Of a DNA stretch of 64,000 bases, positions 23,624 through 33,600 are shown in pieces. The stretch comes from Polytrichum commune (lineage: Eukaryota > Streptophyta > Polytrichopsida > Polytrichales > Polytrichaceae): assembly GCA_950295325.1 (NCBI GenBank), contig OX485804.1, positions 26,662,001 through 26,726,000 of the forward strand, given 5' to 3'. A program made the translations under genes and the position numbers. The notes below the pieces were generated by a model. The model was not told the DNA's origin. It did not search any database and saw only the letters and a program-made list of their open reading frames with translations. Position 1 is the first letter of the stretch; every line of letters begins with the position of its first letter.

Positions 23624-25241
23624 GGGATTGAAGTTTTAACAAGGGACTCAACAAACAATACCAAGAAGTACATGCATGCATCAATATGGTGTTGACATGA
23701 CATATTGAGTATAGTATGCAAAAATTCTTCAATAGCATGATGTTGGTTAGGTATCAATATTTGCATGTAGATCTTAATGTCAGTCGGGTATGTGTCTCAC
23801 ATAGGATTGCACATAAAGTTTATGGGGCCTTAAAGTAACGTTTTCAGACACTTAGTAAGCAACAACATCATATGTGGTGTAAGATTTTTGTAAAACTTTG
23901 ACAACAACAAGTGAGTGCAACAATGTCATTGAGTAAGTCGTTATCAAAAGTAATTAATCATATGTGGCATTAAGTACAAAATAACACCACTCTTGGCCAT
24001 TCATAGTAGTGGTCCAAGAAGGATGCCACAAGGCTTTTAGAAGAGCACCAACTTTGCCCAATCGCAATGGCTAATTAGGGATTTATGCGCTCAATGAGGT
24101 GGTGTAAGAAGTGATCCACAAAAGGGGGACAACACCTTCATCTAATGTAAGGTCCTTAATTACTCACAATCAAGTTGAGTTTTGGGTGATTCTCACCTAG
24201 AAATCCAACATCAATGGGCCTCCCTAGTGGAGAGTAAGTTTCTTAAGACAACTTTGAGAATTTCTATAGGTTGCATATGAATTTATTACTTTTTGAAAGA
24301 AGATCACGTAGACACTGTATACCTTTTTTATTCTATAGATTTTTTTATATTAAACTTCCAAGCTATTTAACCTACTTGAACTAGCAAAAGTTTCTTAAAG
24401 TGTTGCTTTGAGACCTCAATGCCTTAGCATTGCATCATATCTAGGTGAGACCATTTTTTGTAAATTCACACGACATTGATTTGGACATGGGCCAAAAATT
24501 TCACACCCAACCCTAAAAGAAGGGAAGAAAACTACACTACATATCTTATTTAGTGTCACTTACTATTTGGAATTACGCAATGCTATAACTATTCAATGCA
24601 TATCTCCTCATTTTTTTATCAACAAAGATCAAATTGATTGTTTGAATATTATAAAACATTAAACATCTTCACTTGGCACGATTTTAAAAATCAAAATTAA
24701 AAAGATATGGCATTGTGTAACTTCAAATACTAAGAAACACTAAATACAATATTAAGTGCAATTCATAACTACGAGTTCTCACAACAGCCCAGACCCAGAA
24801 GTGTACCTTATATACAGAGGATGCATATCATCCATACGGACGACATTCATCACTAAACGCTCGGTGTTTCAAGGCGTTATCCACTGTTCATCCTCTGTTC
24901 ATCCTCTTGCCGGCTGCATGGATGAGCTCCACTTGGCTGAGCCTACCCAACAACAAACACTCGCTTAGTAGACCTCTCCGCTGGCCTCTCCGCATCATCG
25001 CATTCAACCGGGACTTAGGGTTGCAGGGACTCAGATTGTGGTAACAACATCAACATTTGTGGGAGAATCTCCCGCTGGCCCGGTCGAGCTTTGGGTTACG
25101 CTCGATTTGAGAGCTGGGTTTTGGTGCCAGGTTTCGCTCCCGTCCACTCTGTTTTCGGAAGTTTCTTGGAGTTTCAAAGTCTGTTTGGGAGGTTAAGTTT
25201 TCCTGGAAGGGGCTCACCGAGCGATTGGATTGGCAGAAGAG

Positions 25242-28200
25242 ATGCAAGCAGTAGTGAGCTCGGTGTCCCACAGCCTCGCCGTGCTTGGATCGGCAACCAA
25301 GCGGAGCAATGGTGGTGGTGGTGGGGTGATGCTGGCCCGCCCTTGGGGAGCAGTGGGTGCGAAGTTGAATGGCGGTAGTGGAAAGATTGCAATCAGCAGC
25401 TTCGGCGCGAGAATTCCAGTCTCGGTGAAATCCAAGCTGAGGTTAAGAGTCTCCGCTCTGCAACAGGCGTCGGAGAGTCGCGTCAAGTGGGTGCTTGACC
25501 CCGTTGGTAAGTTGGCACATTCCTTTCGACGCCATTTTTCAATTCATTGCATTATCATGCATTTAATGATGCTATAAGGTGGACGTGTGTTATTCGGATA
25601 CTTTCCTCCCCGCACCCACTTCTTGTAGGATATGAAACACACAATTAGTGCGAGACGATTAACAAATCCAAATTGTGCCTCGAGCTATTTGCCTCATAAT
25701 TTTCGGAGCTCATACGAATATCTTATTCGTTATAAAGGGAAGATTCTCGAGCTCATAAAGTGGTCATATAGGTCCCCAATCACGTTGACTATTGAGCCTA
25801 GAATGGCTAGAAAAATTTGAGCACGTAGTTTAATCTATTTTAAATACATGCCTTCTTTGGTGTCTGTTCTTAGATCCACACCTAGTCACGTACCACTCAA
25901 ATGTGGATGTCGAGATTATTGCAATGTTCGATTTTGGCCTGTCTACCTTACATCTGATGATCTTGGGGGCACACGCTCGAGTCGTCGTCTGGATGCTGAG
26001 TCTGCATCGAGGATTTAAAAAAACAACCTTTTCTCAATCCCAAAAGACCGTGGACGATGAGCTCGAGAGGACCTGAAAGTGACCAGCGTGTGATGTTGAG
26101 GCAATGTTCATACATATATCCCTTCAGGGTTTATATCTTCTCAGTGCGAACTATAACAGAGAATTGTTGCTGCCTACCAGACAGAGGGGTGAAATTTTAT
26201 TCTGTTGTTTCTATGTTTTATAGTTGCAAGACCTGAAAAAGGTTGAATTCTGAGTTGAATCAATGTTGAATGAATTTTTTAGCTAAATGTTTAGTTTGAT
26301 ATGATTAAACAAACGTGAAAGTACTTTTGCTCTATGAATGTAGAGGTCTAAGGGGCACATTTTAGTAGCGCCCTGGATGCTGAGTCTGTATTGGGCAACA
26401 TTTTTGTGACGTTTTTCCAATTCCAAAAGACCGTGGACAAACAGTCTAGAGGACCTGCAAGTGGCCAGTGGTTAATGTTGAGTCAGTGTCAATACATAAT
26501 TTTGAATGTTGAATGAATATCTTAGCTAAATGTTGAGTTTGATATGATTGAACAAATTTGAAAGTATTGTTGCTGTATGAATATAGAGGTCTAAAGGGCA
26601 CATTTGCGTAGCACTCTGGATGCTAAGTCTGTATTGTGCAACATTCTTGTAAAGTTTTTCTGATTCCAAAAGACCGTGGACAATCAGTCTAGAGGACCTG
26701 CAAGTGACCAGCGGTTAATGTTGAGTCAGTGTTGATACATAATTTTTCAGGGGTTAATATGTTTTCCGTGCGAACTACAACGCTAAATTGTTGCCTTGCG
26801 GCATGGGGTTGCAATTTTGATCTTTGGTTTTTTTTTATCTTTATAGGTGCAAGACCTAAAAAGTTGAATCATGAGTTGAATGAACTGGTAGTTAAATGTT
26901 GGGTTTGATGTGAAACCACTGTTGATATATGAATATAGAAGGTTGTGATGTAGACCAGCATTTCTTATTTCTTAATGCTGTGTTTCTATTGCCAATGGTT
27001 GATGTTTAGGTGATGGCGATACGCGTCACCTTGACCAACCTGTTCCAATGCCGGGTGCATTTGAACTGGCTTCTGTAAGAACCATCCCTACCTATTCTTT
27101 GGTTTTTTTTCTTGACACATCTATTTTGCTAGCAGTAATCATGCTTTGGCTGAGAGCTGTGTTTATATGGGCACAGTCCAGCATAGAGAGATTTGATGAA
27201 TCCACCATGGGTTTGACAAATGCACCTAGCTCTTTCATTTATAGATGCATATTTGTAGACATCTATTCTGTTCACTGCTGACCTCTTTGAATCATTTTTG
27301 GAACCTCTTTTTGGTTGACACCTTTGCATTTCCTCATGTTACAATCTTGTCAGTTGTGATAGTGGAATAATTCCAGAATTCCTCCATGCATTATTAGGAG
27401 GAAGATAAGTGCAATTGGGTGATCCAAATGTGATAATGGATTCTGAGATGTTTACATCTTTCTGCGTCTTTCTGCATTGAGTTGATTAATTTTAAAGAAA
27501 GAATTCCTCCCTAATGAGGAAAGCCCATGGTCTTATGGTTTGATCGTCAACATGCACAGTATTTTGACATCTTGCCTTGAGAGATTGTTTAACAGTGTCG
27601 TGTGATTCTTGCAGGATGCTGTGACTGTTGGAAGAGTAGCAGAAAGGGCCGACATTGTCATTCCAGTAGCTACAGGTACTGACCTTTTTCCTGTATACTG
27701 TAGTCAAATCTCAATGATTCAAGGTGTCATGGGTTCTCTTTTGGAGGGTTCTTATGTGTATAGACCTTCTTGACTAACAAACACTTGGTTGAAATCCATA
27801 CAATAATTGGTTATTTCTAGTATTAGTCATGATTTTCTTGCAACAACATTGTATGTTTTCAACAATCATATTGTAACTGGATATTCTGGTAATCTTCTCC
27901 CTCAAAAGTTTTCAATCATTGTAAATATGCATGAATATTGACATCAAACTTTTTATTGTTTTATTGATGAGACATGGGGCTCTCTTTGTTAGAAGCTAGG
28001 ATGAAAATGTCAGATCTAGAATATGTGGCAGTCCTGCATTTTACTTATCTGTTTGTACAGAAATTGGGATGTAGTGGAGTTATTTTGAACAAAGACATGA
28101 TCTTTCCGTTCTCCTGAATTGCTCATTGTTCCTCTGACATGGATTCAGTTTCTGGCCTTCATGCACGGTTGGAGAAGAGAGATGGACAACTGTATGTGAC

Positions 28201-28765
28201 TGATCTGGATAGTACTAATGGAACATATGTGGATGACAAAAGAGTCAGACCTGGAGCTGTTACTCCTGTTTTCCCTGGAAGCTATGTGACATTTGGTTAG
28301 TTTTCATTTCTTAATCCCTCTTTTGTTTCGATTTTTCTCAGTATCTTTATATTTATATCTAAGCATGTGATTGTGGTACTTGTTGTCTTTCACAGTAGTT
28401 AACCAGCCTTGTGACATTATGAAATGATTCATTTTTGTACATCATGGTTGTTGGTTTCATGTTTGATTGGCTATCGTGGTCAACTTCATGAAGATTTACC
28501 AGTTCAAATTGAGAGGCCTCTAAACTGCATCAATGGCATAATTCAGTACAGTCCAAAAGTAATGTTGGGGCTTTATATAAACCACTTTGGGGCAGGGTGG
28601 GGGTGCTTGGGTTAATGCTACTGCTACATAGTGGATTCTAGGGTATATCTGATCAGGGTTCAATGTGGGCATCGTATTTGTGCAGGTGATGAACATTTGG
28701 CAGTTTTCAGGTTCTCAAAGGTAGAAGAGGAATCTGAAGAACCTAATGAAGAAGCTGAAGCTTAA
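25242..28765 (+). CDS. Chloroplast-targeted FHA-domain protein
   Basis: Five exons (25242-25506, 27010-27074, 27615-27675, 28149-28295, 28686-28765) with GT-AG borders give about 205 residues. The first 70 or so are rich in S, A, G, K and R and nearly free of acids, as in a plastid transit peptide. Next comes VKWVLDPVG and a forkhead-associated fold. Its phosphothreonine-binding signature is spread over exons: the GR of TVGRVAERADIVIP, the SGLHARL of the H-motif, and DLDSTNGTYVDDKRV. The tail is acidic (EEESEEPNEEAEA). FHA modules bind phosphothreonine peptides; a similar single-FHA plastid protein exists in seed plants, with role uncertain. The ATG at 25242 is chosen because an upstream in-frame TTG at 25230 is not a usual plant start. 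Intron 1 (about 1.5 kb) is swollen by an R1 copy and a three-unit tandem repeat. Confidence 0.9.
25580..25960 (+). repeat. Repeat R1, copy in FHA intron 1
   Basis: The fullest copy of the family here. It runs from CCCGCACCCACTTCTTGTAGG through ATTTTCGGAGCTCATACGAA, ATATAGGTCCCC, GTTGACTATTGAGCCTAGAA and GAGCACGTAGTTTAATC to TTAGATCCACACCTAGTCACG and CTCAAATGTGGATGTC. Confidence 0.8.
25980..26950 (+). repeat. Three-unit tandem repeat in FHA intron 1
   Basis: Units start with CTGGATGCTGAGTCTG (near 25990, 26373 and 26616) and continue with CCAAAAGACCGTGGAC, AGAGGACCTG, AAGTG and CCAGCG, TGTTGAGTCAGTGT, and TTGAATGAAT...TTAGCTAAATGTTGAGTTTGATATGA. The first unit carries extra sequence, so spacings are about 383 and 243. 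It contains no exon sequence that I can see. Confidence 0.85.
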
Positions 28766-29554
28766 AATTTTGCGTCATTGTATTTGTAACTGGGTACTTT
28801 ATATCTTGGAAGAGATCGACATCTTGGAATGTTGCTTTTATGAGGAAATCTTACGGAATTGTCTTGAATCAAGATGGCTTCTTGGCTGTTTTTTTTGACT
28901 TTGTACATATAAGTTTGTAGTACCAGTCCTTCATTACAAAATGCTGAAGTGGGTCTTCTGCCTTATGTGCTCTGAAACTGCATACTTCTTGTCTGCAAGG
29001 CGGGCTTGTGAGTCAGTTTAACGAGTTCCAAATATGTAAACACATCTGTGGGTCTCACACAGGTGCTTTGCAGCTCTAAGAGGTTGATTAACCTAGAGTT
29101 GGATGACATGCACGTGTTTACTATTTTCTACCTCATGCTAATGGCCATAAATCGTCTTATATTCTACATGTTAAAGATGCAGGGGGATCTAATTCTGTGC
29201 AAATTCATACGTCTGCTATCCTGAGTAAGCTGGGCTGCATCACCAAGGTCAAATTACCCAATCACAAGACGAAGCATGCATCTTGGAAAAATATGTTGTA
29301 GGTGACGTTTACTTTTAGACTCTGGTCATATCACCAGCAAGTAAAAACCCAAAAGGAAGTTGATGGTGTAGTTATCACACAATCTTGCTCTTCCTACATC
29401 TACAACATATCTTCCTACATCACACTTATCTTCCCAATTAATTGTCCTACTGTCCTAGATTTTTAGGTTCATTCCAGCGAAGAATGATCTGTACTTAAAT
29501 TTTATTTGAACCTCTTAGGACATCAAGCGGCAATGAAGTGGTCTTTATTGCGCC
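28766..29554. other. Spacer between FHA gene and tRNA
   Basis: About 790 bases with the likely 3' untranslated region of the FHA gene at its start. I see no gene or clear repeat. Confidence 0.6.
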
Positions 29555-29628
29555 GCCTTGTTAGGTCAGTTGGTTAGAGCGTCGTGCTAATAACGCGAAG
29601 GTCACAGGTTCGAAACCTGTACAGGGCA
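29555..29628 (+). tRNA. tRNA-Ile (anticodon AAU)
   Basis: A 74-base cloverleaf can be folded by hand. The acceptor stem is GCCTTGT with ACAGGGC, seven pairs including one G-U. The anticodon arm is TCGTG-CTAATAA-CGCGA and reads AAT. The T arm is ACAGG-TTCGAAA-CCTGT, followed by discriminator A. No intron is present and CCA is not encoded, as in nuclear tRNA genes. The D stem GGTC/GAGC has a mismatch at positions 11-24 (G-G), where the usual plant gene has C-G. The flanks are A+T-rich and a short T run (CTTTTACTTTTC) follows, as for RNA polymerase III. It may be functional or slightly degenerate. Confidence 0.88.
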
Positions 29629-30640
29629 CTTTTACTTTTCTCTTGCACTCAAGATGTCAAAAAGAACTTTGATGTTGATCGACGAGCAGCAGGTGGTTTA
29701 ATTTGGGAGGGAATTTTTGAAACCTAAAAGCATGATGAAGAAAAAACATGCTGACAACGAAACGTCCTTGATGCGTATTGATGATTGTGCCACCGAATGT
29801 GGTATTCAACCAAGTGAGAAATGAATTGGAAAAATATTTTAGTTCTTCACAACGAAAAGAACTAAATGTGTTGTTAGGAGAAATTACGATGTTAGTAGGT
29901 TGGAGAAAAAATTGCATCCTTGTTGGATGAAAAGTTGCTTGGGAAGGCAATAATATCTTGGAACATGAGGTTCAAGTGCATGCTTTGTAGTGAGTGAGGT
30001 CACATGTTTCAAGTGCATGCTTTGTAGTGAGTGAGGTCACATGTTCGAGTGCATCCTTTGTAGTAAGTGAGGTCATAGGTTTCAAGCAAAGCTAGACTAG
30101 ACTAGACTGGACTGGAGAATATCTTGGAGGGATTGCCACATTATAACTGCTTGTTGATGCCCTCCATTCGAATAGGGTGTTTATTACATATGAATTTTGG
30201 ATACAGATAGATCTGGAAGGTATTCAACAGTGGCTGAATCTTGCTCTATTGTTGTGAGGAAAATATACACAGAAAGCCTGCAGCTTCCAAGACCAATCAG
30301 GGACACAGGTAGCACACTCAAAAGAATCCTGAAATGAGATCATAAATATGAAGAGTGGCATGACTCCAAGAATCATACCAGAGAGTTGTTCTCTTATGCT
30401 GGTTTAGTATACAAGATCCAAGAGTTCCTCATAACTGAAAGTACTAGAGATCGGGGTTCTGAGTTGAATTTAGATTCTAAGAACTGGATGACCTGTAACC
30501 TCACTTACTACAAAGGATGTATCAACTTCAATTTGTGCTGATCAACATCCTACCTAGAAACAAAAATCTAGATTCAGCCAACCTGAGTCTAAGAAACAAG
30601 AACGGATGTACAGAGGAAAGTCGAAGTTCTAGGTTATACA
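29629..30640. other. Spacer between tRNA and SecY gene
   Basis: About 1 kb with no gene recognised. A three-unit 41-base tandem repeat lies at 29970-30080. The SecY 3' untranslated region should occupy the right end. Confidence 0.6.
29970..30080 (+). repeat. Three-unit short tandem repeat (about 41 bp)
   Basis: Units are TTCAAGTGCATGCTTTGTAG followed by TGAGTGAGGTCACATG. The third is slightly diverged (ATCCTTTGTAGTAAGTGAGG). The first two are almost identical. Confidence 0.85.
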
Positions 30641-33600
30641 TCACCTCATCCCACTTAAATTATCATTATCATAGAACTCGATGGTTTTATACTTTTGTGA
30701 CACTAGCTCTGCTTGAACTTTCCGTGCAGTATCGGTGGCAGAGCCAACGAGAATCAAGATCGAAGTGCCTGCAAAACCACGGAAAGTGGTTAAATGTGTC
30801 ACACCTTCCACAAGGGATGGAGCTACTGCCATTATTCCCAGGAACGCTGACCCCAACACTGAAATGCGTCCCAACACCTGCACATGCATGAGAAGTCTCA
30901 TCAGTAAAAATAGGTTGGGAGATTCTACAGTGTACTAACAGTCAATTAGATGCTCACTTGTCTTACAGAAAGAATGAGGGTCCCTTTGCACTAGAGCTCT
31001 AGTTGAGAGCTTGAAGAAAGAGGCTTCTCATTGCCAGGGAGACCCTTACACATGCTTGTTCACTCGAATCCCCTTTACAAATGAGCTTTCAACTTGTGAG
31101 CTTGAACTTTACTAAGCTTACAATTCTTAGATAGTGCCTTGATGGACCCGGTGTGGAATAACTACATCAAGCTCTCGGTCAACTTTGACAATTTCACTCT
31201 CTAAGCTCCAAGCCAATGGACTTTCAAGCATTCTATGGTTTGTCATGAATGCTTCCTTGTTTAGTATCATTCCCCCCTTGACATCTCGGTTTGAGCATGG
31301 CCACTTTACACTGCTTAAACTATTGAGAGCTTGAAGGTCAGTGAAGATCTCAATAGTTTGAGCTTTGGATGGAAGCATGTCAACTCCAAGTATCAAACTC
31401 CAGAAATTTGCAAGTTTGTGCTCTCAACTTGCACAGGGGCCAATACTTGGGGGTGTCAAAATGATAAGCATAGATGTTGTATACTCTATACAAAGTAACA
31501 ATGCAGAAGGCATGACTAGAATTTATAAAGAGTATGTAACATGTTGCCTCACAATGGCAATCTTAGACAAATGACACCCGGACAGAGGACAAAGTCTTGC
31601 ACCACAGTGAACAGATAAGAGGAACTATATACTTACATTTTCAATGAAGGTTGCAGTTGCTTTGCCAGGTCGAACGGAAGGGATTGATGCGCCTTGTCGC
31701 TTCAGTGATTCACTCACATCTTTAGGGTCCAATTGCAAGAATGTATAGAAGTAGTTGAAGAAGGCAATCAAGAGGACATTAGTGGGGAGGTACAGATTGC
31801 CTGCAACAATGCCACAATCCAGACTGGTTAATTGAAAGTTTAGCTGGTATCATAAATTGTCTTCCTAAACTTTTGCACCTCACTATAGATTATTGTCTTT
31901 CCACATATTCTCTCATACTGTGGCTGGACGCAAATCATAAGACCATTTCCATTTGTCTACTGTAATTTATTTTGCAATTTAAGACTCCCAGACTGCCTTC
32001 TCTTTCATTGCAATTCACATAAAAGAACTAGGTTCTCCAGAACTTTGCCAGTTATCACATTTCCTCCTCACAGCCAGGATTCTTGATTGTTTCGGATACC
32101 ATAGAGGGCACTCTATTTCATCTGCACTAGTGCTGGAATTTAGTTTCTGTGTGGGATTCAAGAGTCTTAGCCAGTGTAGGGAATGAAAAGTGGCATAATT
32201 TGAACGAGGAATAATTGTTTGTCATAGCAAAGAGCCCTCTACGGTAGCAGACACAACTTCTAACATTACAAATTGAGAAAATGATATTACACACCTCCAG
32301 GGTAGAAAGCTATGGCTGCATTTTTCAGGACTGCTAGGCCAGTGAATCGAGCTGCTGAGGCAGGGAGTGCAAGCAGTGAAGAAGAGAAGATGATTGGCAT
32401 GACTCCCGAGCTATTGACCTGCACCAAGCCACCAAAAAAGGTGTAGAACTATGACCATGCCGACTGGAACTTGCAAATGATTACCCTCTAATGGACAGAA
32501 CCATGGCTTACCTTAAATGGAAGATATGCAGCCTTGCCTAGGCCTCTGCTGCTGGCTTTAAATCTGGAAGCATAATTAATAGGAATCTTCCTCTCTGCCT
32601 CCTGCAAACAAGCACACAATCACGTCTATAAATAGCCAAAAGTACCCCTTGATTTGTGTAAGGCTATTAGTGGGGGGGGGGGAATGATTGAGGCGCCGTA
32701 GTTATCAAGAAAGTCCATTGGAACAGCCAATAGTAGGAGGGAGAAGAAAGGATTAGGAGGGGATAGGAAGGTTTGGAAATGAACTCAATGGTTGAGTTCA
32801 ACTACTGTAGTACTTTAATTAGGTCTCCATTGCTCATGGCCTTTGGAATTAACTTTCCCTCATGGCCATTGCTTTGATAACTAGACTCATGAGTGTTCCT
32901 TATGTTACCTAGTAGTTGGATGCGTTTTACATTATGTAAGAAATAGTCTCATCTTTGCAAAAAAGGGTTTAATATGTCAGAGAAGAAGCATACCTGCACA
33001 TAAACTATACCCAGTACGAGGAGGAGAAAAGCTGCAATGCTGCCTGCCAAACCTGGATAATTGCCCTCACTAACAGCTTGGGCTACAGTTCGGCCTATTG
33101 AAGCTGGTAAGTAGGAAACAATGTTGGTAAAGATGAGGAGCGATGTGCCATTGCCAAGCTTCAAATCAGATAACTTCTCCCCTATCAACATGGTTATTAC
33201 AGAGCCAAGTGTCAGAGCTGCCACTGCTGACAAAGCCCACTCCACAGAGAAGTCGGTCACGTATGGCCGAATGTAGGTCACTTGTCCAATAGCCTGCCAA
33301 TTGAAAACTTCAAATCAGTATGCTTGTTTCATGAGTAAATTCCTAAGCACATCTGCTCATAACCCATCCGTTTACAGAAAAAATTACTTAACTGTAAGTG
33401 TAGCTATTTTTCCAATCCTGCTCAAACTTCTGAGCAAAGCTCTTAAATGTGTGCCCCATTGACCTAGTCTTTAAGATGTTGACAGATACGAGAATAATTA
33501 CCAGAAAAGTTTCTTTACCAAGAGTATCCTTGTAACCAGCAATGTTTAAACAACACTTACAGATGAAGGTAACCAGTGAACCCTAACACAAAAACTAAAG

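Larger units (their letters stand above)
19763..25241. other. Intergenic stretch, copine to FHA gene
   Basis: The copine and FHA genes diverge from here, so both promoters lie inside. No gene is recognised. It contains R1 copies (inverted at 20070-20240, direct at 20730-21020), a Tourist-like MITE (21927-22304), a GT dinucleotide tract (22332-22352) and a GTT tract (23583-23622). A glutamine-rich minus-strand frame near 23503-23766 comes only from the GTT tract. Confidence 0.6.

Noticed and set aside
23503-23766. Minus-strand frame with polyglutamine
   Set aside because: The glutamines are a GTT microsatellite read backwards; nothing around it looks coding.
30517-30938. Plus-strand frames opposite the last SecY exon
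   Set aside because: They are antisense shadows of a well-supported exon.
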